Assembly: GCA_958367245.1 (NCBI GenBank)
Contig: CATXEA010000008.1
Coordinates: 47,634-111,633, forward strand
Source: an uncultured Blautia sp.
GTDB lineage: Bacteria; Bacillota; Clostridia; Lachnospirales; Lachnospiraceae
DNA length: 64,000 nt
Direction of reading: 5' to 3'
In this document: positions 27,480 to 36,097 of the stretch, one piece after another
Layout of the letters: the number at the start of each line of letters is the position of its first letter
Position numbering within the stretch: the first letter of the stretch is position 1
Program-made: the position numbers and the translations under genes
Notes under the pieces: model-generated
Told to the model about the DNA's origin: nothing
Database searches by the model: none
Seen by the model: the letters and a program-made list of their open reading frames with translations, nothing else

Positions 27480-28391
27480 TCATCCCTTATTATCAACATG
27501 CTCCGGACATTCTTCCTCATACTTACGGCAAAGTTCCATAAATGCCTGCGCTGACGGTGTGAGGAACTTGTCTTTATGATGGATGATATAGAAATTTCTC
27601 TGGAATTTCAGTCCTTCTACCTCGACGGTCACAACCAGCCCGCTCTCTTTTGCCGGAAGAATCATTCGATAAGGAAGCACTGCGATTCCGAGCCCGTTGA
27701 TTACTGCATTGACAAGAGCAGTGGTACTCATTGCCTCCCACACCGGAGTCACTGTAAAACCGGCCTGTTCCGTCGCACGGTCAAATACTTCTCTTGTTCC
27801 GCTTCCCTGCTCTCTCAGCAAAAAGCGCTGCCTGCGAAATTCTTCCACTGTCAGTACCTGCCCCTGCTTCCAGCCCCCGTCAGCAGGGCAGACAACGCTG
27901 AGATAGTCATCCATATAAGCTTCTGACATGATATTCGGGTCATGTGCCGTTCCCTCAATCAGGGCAAAATCCAGTTCATTGTGCAAAATCTTCTTTTCCA
28001 GACGGTCTGTCTGTTCCACTACTACACGGACATCCGTTCCGGGAAAACGCGAAGAAAATGTACGCACATATCCCGGTAAAAACTGAGAGCCTATCGTAAT
28101 ACTTGCCCCTACTCTCAGGATTCCTTTAGAATCCCAGTCCCGAAGCCCTGTCTCCATATCCTTGAAAAGATCTGAGATGTGAATAGCATACTGAAGAAAA
28201 TGTTGTCCTGCATCTGTGATATGCAGCCGCCGTCCAATCCTGTCAAACAGCCGAACCCCATAATACTGTTCCAGTTCTTTGATTACAAGGCTTACTGCCG
28301 GCTGTGTCATATGAAGAAGCTCGGCTGCCTTGGTGGAATTAAAATTTGATTCACATACTGTGCGGAAAATAATCATATGCCGAAGAGTCAT
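27480..28391 (-). CDS. LysR-family transcriptional regulator
   Basis: 303-residue LTTR. The N-terminal winged HTH (1-60) has the LysR pattern FNSTKAAELLHMTQPAVSLVIKELE, split here as FNSTKAAELLH and MTQPAVSLVIKEL. The C-terminal effector domain (about 90-295) resembles the CysL/CbbR-type cofactor domain (LRVGASITIGS, NGLGIAVLPY). It is divergent from the chromate-transporter pair with only 103 bp between them, so it most likely controls that pair and itself. The effector is unknown. RBS AAGGAGG precedes the ATG. Confidence 0.92.
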   Translation of the reverse strand: MTLRHMIIFRTVCESNFNSTKAAELLHMTQPAVSLVIKELEQYYGVRLFDRIGRRLHITDAGQHFLQYAIHISDLFKDMETGLRDWDSKGILRVGASITIGSQFLPGYVRTFSSRFPGTDVRVVVEQTDRLEKKILHNELDFALIEGTAHDPNIMSEAYMDDYLSVVCPADGGWKQGQVLTVEEFRRQRFLLREQGSGTREVFDRATEQAGFTVTPVWEAMSTTALVNAVINGLGIAVLPYRMILPAKESGLVVTVEVEGLKFQRNFYIIHHKDKFLTPSAQAFMELCRKYEEECPEHVDNKG

Positions 28392-28443
28392 ATTCCCCTC
28401 CTTATATTGTTTTACTTATGCTTTTTATTAGATTATATTATTT

Positions 28444-28470
28444 CCACTGATATAAAACAAGTGGTATACT
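28444..28470 (+). promoter_or_regulatory. Putative LysR operator and chromate-transporter promoter
   Basis: CCACT-N11-AGTGG (28444-28464), a dyad of LysR type, directly abuts a TATACT -10 box (28465-28470) reading toward the chromate genes. Its position across the -35/-10 region of the divergent promoters fits control by the adjacent LysR. Confidence 0.55.
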
Positions 28471-28494
28471 AAATTAGTGAAAGGTTGTGATTAA

Positions 28495-29076
28495 TTGGAT
28501 ACAAATAAAAAGAAAAAATTTATAAAGCTTTTTCTTTCCACTTTTAAATTAAGCGCCTGCACATTTGGCGGCGGATTTGTTATTATTCCTTTATTAAGAA
28601 AAAAATTTGTAGATGAACTGAAATGGATCGATGAACAGGAAATGATGGACCTTACGGCAATCGCCCAGTCCTCTCCCGGCGCTATCGCAGTCAACGCCTC
28701 AATTGTTGTCGGATATCATGTTGCAGGAATCCCCGGCGCACTGGTAAGTATTTTGGGCACTGTGATTCCCCCTCTTGTGATTATTTCGGTCATATCGCTT
28801 TTTTATCAGGCATTTCGCGATAATGTCATTGTAAACATGGCTATGGCTGGTATGCTCTGCGGTGTTGCCGCTGTAATCTTTGATGTTGTCATTAATATGG
28901 CAAAAACTATTTTCAAACAGCGCCGTATTCTGCCCCTGTTGGTGATGGCAGGCTCCTTTGTGGCTGTGCGCTTCTTCTCCGTTAATATCATGTTTATTAT
29001 TCTTGCCTGCGGTATCATCGGCGCAGCAGATATCTGGTATCAGGAGAAACACAGAAAGGACGGTGCCTCGAAATGA
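28495..29076 (+). CDS. Chromate transporter, first half (short-chain CHR)
   Basis: 193-residue single-domain CHR-family membrane protein. The family motif appears near the N-terminus (FKLSACTFGGGFVIIPLL) followed by AQSSPGAIAVNASIVVGY. Four to five further helices follow. Start TTG 28495 has GAAAGGT about 9 nt upstream. In short-chain CHR systems two half-size proteins act together; the partner overlaps by 4 nt (ATGA). Chromate or sulfate export is known for some members; for gut Firmicutes the substrate is unproven. Confidence 0.9.
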   Translation: MDTNKKKKFIKLFLSTFKLSACTFGGGFVIIPLLRKKFVDELKWIDEQEMMDLTAIAQSSPGAIAVNASIVVGYHVAGIPGALVSILGTVIPPLVIISVISLFYQAFRDNVIVNMAMAGMLCGVAAVIFDVVINMAKTIFKQRRILPLLVMAGSFVAVRFFSVNIMFIILACGIIGAADIWYQEKHRKDGASK

Positions 29077-29636
29077 TTTATCTTGAATTATTCTGGAGTT
29101 TTCTTCAGATTGGTCTGTTCAGTATAGGCGGCGGATATGCTGCTCTGCCTCTGATTCAGGAGCAGGTTGTAGACCTCCATCCCTGGCTGACCATGACACA
29201 GTTTGCAGATATTATGACGATTGCGGAAATGACTCCCGGCCCTATTGCCGTAAACTCCGCAACCTTTGTAGGGATTCAGATTGCAGGACTGCCCGGTGCA
29301 ATTATCGCAACCATCGGCTGTATTTTCCCTTCCTGCATCATCGTCCTGACTCTGGCGTATATCTATTACCGTTTCCGCGGTTTAAGTATGGTACAGGGTA
29401 TTCTCGCAGGACTTCGTCCGGCAGTTATTTCCATGATTGCATCCGCAGGTATTTCCCTGTTTATCATGGCTCTCTACGGTCAGAGAACCCTTCCTGCCGA
29501 TTTGAAATCCTTCGATGTGATTGCCCTTGTTATCTTCACTGTCGGATTTCTGATTTTAAGAAAATGGAAGACCAATCCTATTTATGTAATGGCAGGATGC
29601 GGTGTTGCAGGTGTAATCCTCTATTCTGTTTTCTGA
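29073..29636 (+). CDS. Chromate transporter, second half (short-chain CHR)
   Basis: 187-residue partner of the preceding CHR protein, with the parallel motif FLQIGLFSIGGGYAALPLI and AEMTPGPIAVNSATFVG. Its ATG overlaps the stop of the first half, so stoichiometric synthesis by coupling is expected. The transcript ends at the strong hairpin 29661-29704. Both halves lie under the LysR-type divergent control region. Confidence 0.9.
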   Translation: MIYLELFWSFLQIGLFSIGGGYAALPLIQEQVVDLHPWLTMTQFADIMTIAEMTPGPIAVNSATFVGIQIAGLPGAIIATIGCIFPSCIIVLTLAYIYYRFRGLSMVQGILAGLRPAVISMIASAGISLFIMALYGQRTLPADLKSFDVIALVIFTVGFLILRKWKTNPIYVMAGCGVAGVILYSVF

Positions 29637-29660
29637 AAAACATCACTATTATGAGCGAAA

Positions 29661-29704
29661 AAAAATCCGCAGATACGATATTGAAGTCGTATTTGCGGAT
29701 TTTG
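29661..29704. terminator. Bidirectional terminator after the chromate genes
   Basis: Stem AAAAATCCGCAGATACGA against TCGTATTTGCGGATTTT with one mismatch, loop of 8 nt, T-run on either strand. It serves the chromate pair and the convergent thioredoxin-fold gene. Confidence 0.9.
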
Positions 29705-29711
29705 TTATTTC

Positions 29712-30014
29712 TTATTCTTCCGGACGTCTTTCCACGATTTCTTCATCCTTTACAGGAGGCTCGCCAATCCATGAAAAAGCTTCGTCAATGTCAAAAGTTT
29801 TTCTTCCGTCTTCATTTACAAATAACGGCACTCCGATTCCGCCATTCTCTCTGAGAGGCGCATACAGAGCATCGTGATCTCTGATTTTAAGGAACTCTTT
29901 CAACTTCCCTGTATCCTGTGTAATCTCCACATATTCGGCTTCAAATCCCCGTTTTTTCTGGATTGCTTTATAATTTCTGCAATCAATGCAAATCTCTGTC
30001 CCGTATACTTTCAT
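29712..30014 (-). CDS. Glutaredoxin-related thioredoxin-fold protein
   Basis: 100-residue thioredoxin-fold protein starting MKVYGTEICIDCRNY, with a CIDC active site in the place of the CPYC/CXXC of glutaredoxins, and a cis-Pro in GVPLFVNEDG. The C-terminal tail is acidic. ATG 30014 follows AAGGCGG; seven upstream in-frame codons lack a site. It probably acts in cytosolic thiol-disulfide or metal chemistry. No partner is seen nearby. Confidence 0.8.
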   Translation of the reverse strand: MKVYGTEICIDCRNYKAIQKKRGFEAEYVEITQDTGKLKEFLKIRDHDALYAPLRENGGIGVPLFVNEDGRKTFDIDEAFSWIGEPPVKDEEIVERRPEE

Positions 30015-30094
30015 ATTTTTCCGCCTTTCTGCCATACAGACAAAACATTATTATTGTTATTATTTTTTCTTAAATACCAATTACATTGCATACA

Positions 30095-31501
30095 TTACAT
30101 CAATGGAGCAAAAGGAAGGAAAATACTTTCCATTATTTTTTCTTTTCTGTCACGCTTCCGGAATTCCTCCCATGTATAAGGATTGCAGTTTTTAATATCG
30201 CAGTCATAAATCTGATTATATTTCCGTACCAGCTCATTTTCATAAAAGACACCGCACACCTCATCGTCAACCATGAGGCTTCGCATATCCATATTTACAG
30301 AACCGATACAGCACAATTCATCATCAATAATCATTGTTTTTGCATGAATATATCCCTTATATTTGTACACTTTTGTGCCATATTCCAGCAACTGTCCGCT
30401 GTAATAATTTGTAACAGGATCCAAAAAAAAGCTGGCTTTGATTCCCGGAATCATCAGTTCAATCTCCACTCCTGAGGCTGCTGCTGTTTTGAGCGCATCC
30501 AGAATCGAGGCATCCGGTATAAAGTATGGCGACTGGACACGAATACGTTTTTTCGCGCTTCGAATCATACTCAGATAACACATTTTTACCGCTTCTTTGT
30601 CTGTATCCACACCTCCTACAATAAACTGACACAGGGAAGGCGTCATCTCATAAGTAACAGATTTCATCGTATTTATGTAGGAAACCCCATGCTGCCAGTC
30701 GCTTCGTTTGATTGAACAAAACCAGTCTTTCAGGAAATAGGTGTTCAAAACAGAGGTACATGCCCCTTCCAGACGAATCTGCGTATCTCTCCAGGGGTTT
30801 TTGACCTTATCCATGTTTGCATACTGTTTTCCGATATTCATTCCGCCTATGTAAGCAATCTTCTGGTCGATGGATACAATTTTTCTATGGCTTCTGTAGT
30901 GGGTAAAATAAGGTTTCACACGAACCACTTTCCCTCCTGCCTCTACAAGAGGACGGAACATTTTTTTCGGTGTGGAAAGATTTGCGATAAAATCACACAT
31001 CACCCAGATTTCTACTCCCTCCTTCGCCTTCTTCGTCAGGAGTTCCACCAGTTTTTCCCCAACCATATCATGGTGAATCGTATAAAATTCTATAAAAATG
31101 CACTTCTCAGCCTGTTCTATATCCTGAAAAAGCTGTGTGTAATGGTCTTTCCCGTTTGTGTAAAACCGCGCGTCGCTGCAGCAGGTAAGCTCGCTTGCAT
31201 TATAAACGGTGTTAAATTTAACCACCTGCAAATCTGACTCCGATAATCTGCTTTTGTCAACGGAAACCGCAGGCAGAAGCTCTTCATTGTAAGGCTGCGC
31301 CTTCAACTTCTTCTTTCGTATTATATCTGTCAGCTTGATTGCAGCGGTACTTCCGAAAACCAGATACAGAATTGTCCCGAAATACGGAAGAAAAATCATA
31401 ATAACCACCCACAGAAGCGCTTCTGTCGGGCGTTTGCGCTCTACAAAAATCACCATGAGAATCAGTGAAATATAGATTGCAAAAAGCAGCAAATGCAGCA
31501 T
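30095..31501 (-). CDS. cls: Cardiolipin synthase (phospholipase D family)
   Basis: Condenses two phosphatidylglycerols into cardiolipin. Two N-terminal membrane segments (about 3-25 and 32-52), then two PLD/HKD motifs: HRKIVSIDQKIAYIGG and HAKTMIIDDELCCIGS. About 468 residues, normal for bacterial Cls. ATG 31501 is the best start because AAGGTGAT lies 8 nt upstream; the GTG at 31510 and the ATG at 31507 are too close to it. Single gene. Confidence 0.93.
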   Translation of the reverse strand: MLHLLLFAIYISLILMVIFVERKRPTEALLWVVIMIFLPYFGTILYLVFGSTAAIKLTDIIRKKKLKAQPYNEELLPAVSVDKSRLSESDLQVVKFNTVYNASELTCCSDARFYTNGKDHYTQLFQDIEQAEKCIFIEFYTIHHDMVGEKLVELLTKKAKEGVEIWVMCDFIANLSTPKKMFRPLVEAGGKVVRVKPYFTHYRSHRKIVSIDQKIAYIGGMNIGKQYANMDKVKNPWRDTQIRLEGACTSVLNTYFLKDWFCSIKRSDWQHGVSYINTMKSVTYEMTPSLCQFIVGGVDTDKEAVKMCYLSMIRSAKKRIRVQSPYFIPDASILDALKTAAASGVEIELMIPGIKASFFLDPVTNYYSGQLLEYGTKVYKYKGYIHAKTMIIDDELCCIGSVNMDMRSLMVDDEVCGVFYENELVRKYNQIYDCDIKNCNPYTWEEFRKRDRKEKIMESIFLPFAPLM

Positions 31502-31586
31502 TTCCATCACCTTCCTTTTTTTAATTCATTCCTCCCAAAGCAGAAAACTCTCAATCTTAAGGTTTAAATGTTACCGCCAGTATATC

Positions 31587-31610
31587 AAAAAAAAGCCTTC
31601 CCTTCAAGGC
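31587..31610 (-). terminator. Terminator of the mannan operon after GH1
   Basis: Minus strand GCCTT-GAAGGG-AAGGC hairpin followed by eight T. It lies 18 nt after the GH1 stop, closing the long leftward transcript. Confidence 0.8.
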
Positions 31611-31628
31611 AGGGGAGTATGAACTTAT

Positions 31629-32990
31629 TCAAGATAAAGGAATCTTTCCTGCGATCAGATCACGATACCAGTATGCGGAATCTTTCCAGATTCGTTCCTG
31701 TGTGCGATAGTCCACATAGACCAGTCCGAAACGGTCTGAATATCCTTTTGCCCACTCGAAATTATCCATTAATGACCACTGAAAATAACCGCGGATATCT
31801 ACGCCTGCGTCTGCCGCTTTCTGAAGCTGAGTCAGGTATCTTGCAAGAAAATCAATCCGGTTAGGGTCATGAACCTTGCCATCTAAAGATATGGTATCAT
31901 GGCAGGACAGTCCGTTTTCTGTAATGTAAATCGGTTTCTTATAGCGTTCATAAAGGAATTTCGGCCCCCAGTAAAGGCACTCCGGTGTCACAGGCCAGCC
32001 AATTGCAGTCTTCGCAAATCCCTCATAGCGTTTTACATCCTCCGGTCTTCCATCTTCTCCCATCCGGATACAACGTCCATTGTAAATATTCTGACCGTAA
32101 ATATCAATCGGCTCGGAAATAAGTCTCATATCCTCCTCTGTAATTCTGGGAAGATATGGCTCATACAACGCCAGACCATCCTCCGGATAATGCCCCAGAA
32201 GTACAGGATCTGACCACCAGGATACATTCCAGCTCCAGCCTTTTACATCTCCGGGCGCTTCAAAGAGCGCCTGTCTTGCTGCTTCTATATCCTCCGGGGA
32301 ATCGCTCTTAGGATAACACATGGAGCCGGTAGGAGCGAATCCTATATTAAGCGGCTGCTTTCCATACTGCCTCAGTCTCTGTACTGCCCGTCCGTGAGCT
32401 TTCAGAACATTATGAGCCATCTCGAACGTATCCTTAAGAGGGCATTTCAGTCCCGGAGCATGTTCCCCTGTCACAAATCCCAGCCCAATAAAACACTGAG
32501 GTTCATTAATTGTGAAAAAGTTCTTTACTCTGTCGCTGAATCTCTCTGCAACAAGACGCGCATAATCTCCAAACCATTCCACAATCTGCGGATTCATCCA
32601 GCCTCCGCGTTTATAAAGCTCATAAGGAAGCTCCCAGTGATACAAGGTGACAAAAGGTTCAATTCCATTTGCTGTAAGCTCATCAATCAGGGCATTGTAA
32701 AACGCAATTCCCTTTTCATTGACCCTTCCTGTCCCTTCCGGAAGGACACGGGACCAGTCAATAGAAAAACGGTAAGCCTTCAGCCCCATATCCTTCATAA
32801 TTTTTACATCTTCTCTGAATCGATGATAATGGTCACAGGCAATCTCCCCTGTGTGATTTTCAAAAATATGCCCCGGCTCCGAAGTATAAACATCCCAGAT
32901 ATGCAGCCCTTTTCCATCCTCATGTACTGCCCCTTCTATCTGGTATGCGCTGGTTGCTGCGCCCCATGTAAAATTCTCTCTAAAACTCAT
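31629..32990 (-). CDS. GH1 beta-glucosidase
   Basis: Retaining beta-glycosidase of family GH1, 453 residues, cytoplasmic (no signal peptide). The acid/base Glu163 lies in INEPQ and nucleophile Glu358 in ITENG. WGAATSAYQIEG at the N-terminus and YHWELPY are further GH1 marks. It closes the mannan operon and would remove glucose from gluco-manno-oligosaccharides; some GH1 members cleave beta-mannosides, which sequence alone cannot exclude. RBS AGGAGGG. Confidence 0.94.
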   Translation of the reverse strand: MSFRENFTWGAATSAYQIEGAVHEDGKGLHIWDVYTSEPGHIFENHTGEIACDHYHRFREDVKIMKDMGLKAYRFSIDWSRVLPEGTGRVNEKGIAFYNALIDELTANGIEPFVTLYHWELPYELYKRGGWMNPQIVEWFGDYARLVAERFSDRVKNFFTINEPQCFIGLGFVTGEHAPGLKCPLKDTFEMAHNVLKAHGRAVQRLRQYGKQPLNIGFAPTGSMCYPKSDSPEDIEAARQALFEAPGDVKGWSWNVSWWSDPVLLGHYPEDGLALYEPYLPRITEEDMRLISEPIDIYGQNIYNGRCIRMGEDGRPEDVKRYEGFAKTAIGWPVTPECLYWGPKFLYERYKKPIYITENGLSCHDTISLDGKVHDPNRIDFLARYLTQLQKAADAGVDIRGYFQWSLMDNFEWAKGYSDRFGLVYVDYRTQERIWKDSAYWYRDLIAGKIPLS

Positions 32991-33024
32991 CTCATCCCTC
33001 CTGCATCCGGCAAAAAATTTCCTG

Positions 33025-34350
33025 TCAGCTCAAACTTGCCGCTCCTAAAGCACATACGTAATCTGTACCTGCAATCTTCACAGGAATAGGAAGATACCTT
33101 CCAATTTTTTCTGCCACATTTTTTTCTGTCCACAGACTGCTCTCCCCGCAGTCTGCCGCTCCATTTCTTTTAACTGATATTTCCGGAATTCCTACTCCTG
33201 CGCCAATACACTGGTCCATCGGAATTCCCTGCTTATCGAGAAGCGCCACTGCACACTCTCCTATCTTTTTAAAAATTATATCAAAAGAACCACAGGATTC
33301 AAGATTAACTTTCTCAAATGCAAGAAGCTTTCTGTGGATATCTATAAGTCCGATTTTTGCCTCTTCTTTCTGAATGTCAATTCCAATCCGAACAGGAGCT
33401 GCCTTTGCTCTGATGGTGGTAATCAAAGCGTCACAGGAACCTTCCACCATATAGTCTCCGCTTCCTGCCGGAAGAAAAAAACTGTCTCCTTTCTTATATT
33501 TCAGGGTTTCTCCCTGACAGGAAATCAGCCCTTCTCCATCCAGAATAAGAATACTGGCGAAAGATTCTTCTGAAACATTTCCCTCCATCATTTTCATAAC
33601 TCTGCCGTCAAGATTCAGTTTATCTACTGTGAAATAATCGCAGTCTGCCACATGAGGGTAACTGCTCTTATCACGTACAATCGGAACCCTGTTCGTTACT
33701 GCAAGAGCCTTCTCAATATGAAGATCCCGCTTTTTTCCGTCTTTTCCCACACGTCCGTAGTCATATACCCGGTAAGTAATATTTGAATTCTGCTGAATCT
33801 CCGCAATAAGAATATTTTTCCCAATTGCATGTATTGTTCCGGATTCAATAAAGAGAACGTCTCCTTTTTGGACAGGTACTGCATTTAATACTTCAAGAAG
33901 GGTATCCTTCTGAATTCTTTTTTCAAACTCTTCTTTACTGATTTCTTTTTTGAATCCGTAATACAGATATGCGTCCTCTCCTGCATCCATCACATACCAC
34001 ATTTCTGTTTTTCCATATTGCCCCTCATTTTTCAGAGCATATCCATTGTCCGGATGCACCTGAATTGACAGATTATCTCTGGCATCAATAAACTTGGTGA
34101 GAATCGGGAAATCCCGAAAACGCCTGCAATTTGCTCCCAGAACCTCCTTCCCCTCCCTGTCGATATACTGTTGCAGGGTCTTTCCTGCATAAGGTCCGTT
34201 CTCTATGTAGGAAGGTCCGTCCGGATGACAGGAAAGCTCCCAGGTTTCTGCCAGAATCTCTCCCTCATATTTCTTTCCGTACTCCTCTTTCAGCCTGTGT
34301 CCGCCCCACAGATAATCCTTACAGCTTGGACGCAATTTTAAAATACTCAT
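33025..34350 (-). CDS. manA: Phosphomannose isomerase with a truncated ROK-like C-terminal domain
   Basis: Converts mannose-6-phosphate to fructose-6-phosphate. Residues 1-316 are a complete type-I PMI: KDYLWGG, metal ligands in QVHP (Gln97, His99), Glu116 (TEMWYV) and His174 (GTIHAIG). Residues 319-441 form an extra domain resembling the N-terminal lobe of ROK sugar kinases (RIGIDI at the start, later GAGVGIPE and a lobe-ending VCALGAAS), but the phosphate loop lacks the GGT of DIGGT and the protein stops where the ROK catalytic NDAN segment would begin. The tail is therefore unlikely to phosphorylate sugar; it may be a binding or regulatory relic. ATG 34350 overlaps the phosphomutase stop (ATGA), with GGGAGG upstream. 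Confidence 0.88.
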   Translation of the reverse strand: MSILKLRPSCKDYLWGGHRLKEEYGKKYEGEILAETWELSCHPDGPSYIENGPYAGKTLQQYIDREGKEVLGANCRRFRDFPILTKFIDARDNLSIQVHPDNGYALKNEGQYGKTEMWYVMDAGEDAYLYYGFKKEISKEEFEKRIQKDTLLEVLNAVPVQKGDVLFIESGTIHAIGKNILIAEIQQNSNITYRVYDYGRVGKDGKKRDLHIEKALAVTNRVPIVRDKSSYPHVADCDYFTVDKLNLDGRVMKMMEGNVSEESFASILILDGEGLISCQGETLKYKKGDSFFLPAGSGDYMVEGSCDALITTIRAKAAPVRIGIDIQKEEAKIGLIDIHRKLLAFEKVNLESCGSFDIIFKKIGECAVALLDKQGIPMDQCIGAGVGIPEISVKRNGAADCGESSLWTEKNVAEKIGRYLPIPVKIAGTDYVCALGAASLS

Positions 34351-36083
34351 ATTTCCTCCCCCACGAAACAATTCTTTACTGCTTCCGTCATCTCCTCTAT
34401 CTGTTTTTGTGCCTGTAATTCATTTTCTCCCTGAATTCCGATATAAAACTTTATTTTCGGTTCTGTTCCTGATGGGCGGATACAGCACCATGTCCCATCC
34501 TCCAGTTCAAAATACAGAACATTTGATTTCGGAAGACCTGTTGTTTTCTGTTCCTCTTTCACATAATCCATAAGAATTTCCTTCTGATAATCCCTGAATT
34601 GTGTCACTCTTTTTCCACCGATTGTCTGCGGAACTTCTTTGCGGATACGTTCCATGATAGAAGCAATTTTCTTCGCTCCATCCTGCCCTTTCAGTGTAAC
34701 TGTACAAAGATTTTCCTTAAAAAATCCATATGTTTCATACAGATTTTCCATCTGTTCACAAAGGGTAATCCCCTTCTCTTTATAGTAGGCTGCCGCTTCA
34801 CAAAGCGCCATAACTGCAACGATTGCATCCTTATCTCTTGCATGGGTGCCTACCAGACATCCGTAACTCTCCTCATATCCAAACTGAAAATCATATGAGT
34901 GATTCTGCTCAAAAAATTTAATCTGTTCTCCGATGTATTTGAATCCTGTCAGGGTTTCAATTCTCTTCATCTTATAACGCTTTGCAATTTCCGCTGACAT
35001 TTTTCCGGATACAATAGTCGTCACGATCGCCCCGTTATCAGGAAGCAGTCCCAGCTCTTTTTTCTGCGACAAAAGATACTCTAAAATAATCATTCCCGAC
35101 ATATTTCCGGTGAAGCTTTTGTATACTCCGTCACGGGTATCTTTTGCATAAATCCCCAAGCGGTCTGCATCCGGATCTGTTGCAAGAACTACGTCTGCAT
35201 CCACCTCTTCTGCCAATTTCAAAGCCAGAGCAAACGCCTTCTTATCTTCCGGATTCGGATAACTGACAGTTGGGAAATCCCCATCCGGAAGTTCCTGTTC
35301 TTTGACAACATAAACCTGTTCAAATCCCAGTTCTCTGAGAATCCTTCTGACCGGAATATTTCCAGTTCCATGAAGAGGGGTATATACAATTTTCAGATTT
35401 TTTGCCTGACGACGGATTACCTCCGGACGAACTACCAGGTTCTTCAATTCCTCCATATAGCAGTCGTCCATTTCCGGACTGATCACTTCATAAAGCCCTG
35501 CTCTCACAGCATTCTCACAGCTCATTGTTTTTACCATGTCAAAGTCTGTAACTGCCTGCACTTCCTCAATAATCTGCCTGTCTCTGGGAGCTGTAATCTG
35601 AGCGCCATCCTCCCAGTATACTTTATAGCCGTTGTACTCCGGCGGATTATGGCTCGCCGTCACAACTATTCCCGCTGTACAGCCCAGCTTACGGAGGGCA
35701 AAAGACAGTTCCGGAGTCGGACGCAGAGATGGAAAAATATACGCCCGAATTCCATTTGCCGCAAGACATAAAGCAGCCTCCTGCGCAAATTCATGAGACA
35801 TATTTCTGGAATCAAAGGCAATAGCAACTCCCTTTTCCTGTGTCTTCTCCTTTAAAATATAGTTTGCAAGTCCCTGGGTGGCTTTACGTACTGTATAAAT
35901 GTTCATACGGTTTGTTCCCGCTCCGATAATCCCTCTAAGCCCGCCTGTTCCGAACTCGAGATCACGGTAAAAACGCTCTTCAATTTCATTTTTATCCTCT
36001 GCAATTGCTAAAAGTTCTTCTTTTGTTTTCTCATCAAAATACGAATCTTTCAGCCAAAATTTATATTTTTCCAAGGCGTTCAT
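34347..36083 (-). CDS. Phosphohexomutase (alpha-phosphoglucomutase / phosphomannomutase)
   Basis: 578-residue alpha-D-phosphohexomutase of the PgcA-like group. The phosphoserine loop is TASHNPPEYNGYK with Ser144, the Mg loop ATDPDADR, the sugar loop FGYEESYGC and the C-terminal phosphate loop RPSGTEPK. In this locus it should turn the mannose-1-phosphate released by the GH130 phosphorylases into mannose-6-phosphate for the adjacent isomerase, with which it is translationally coupled. RBS AAGGAGG before the ATG. Confidence 0.94.
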   Translation of the reverse strand: MNALEKYKFWLKDSYFDEKTKEELLAIAEDKNEIEERFYRDLEFGTGGLRGIIGAGTNRMNIYTVRKATQGLANYILKEKTQEKGVAIAFDSRNMSHEFAQEAALCLAANGIRAYIFPSLRPTPELSFALRKLGCTAGIVVTASHNPPEYNGYKVYWEDGAQITAPRDRQIIEEVQAVTDFDMVKTMSCENAVRAGLYEVISPEMDDCYMEELKNLVVRPEVIRRQAKNLKIVYTPLHGTGNIPVRRILRELGFEQVYVVKEQELPDGDFPTVSYPNPEDKKAFALALKLAEEVDADVVLATDPDADRLGIYAKDTRDGVYKSFTGNMSGMIILEYLLSQKKELGLLPDNGAIVTTIVSGKMSAEIAKRYKMKRIETLTGFKYIGEQIKFFEQNHSYDFQFGYEESYGCLVGTHARDKDAIVAVMALCEAAAYYKEKGITLCEQMENLYETYGFFKENLCTVTLKGQDGAKKIASIMERIRKEVPQTIGGKRVTQFRDYQKEILMDYVKEEQKTTGLPKSNVLYFELEDGTWCCIRPSGTEPKIKFYIGIQGENELQAQKQIEEMTEAVKNCFVGEEI

Positions 36084-36097
36084 TTTTATTTTCCTCC

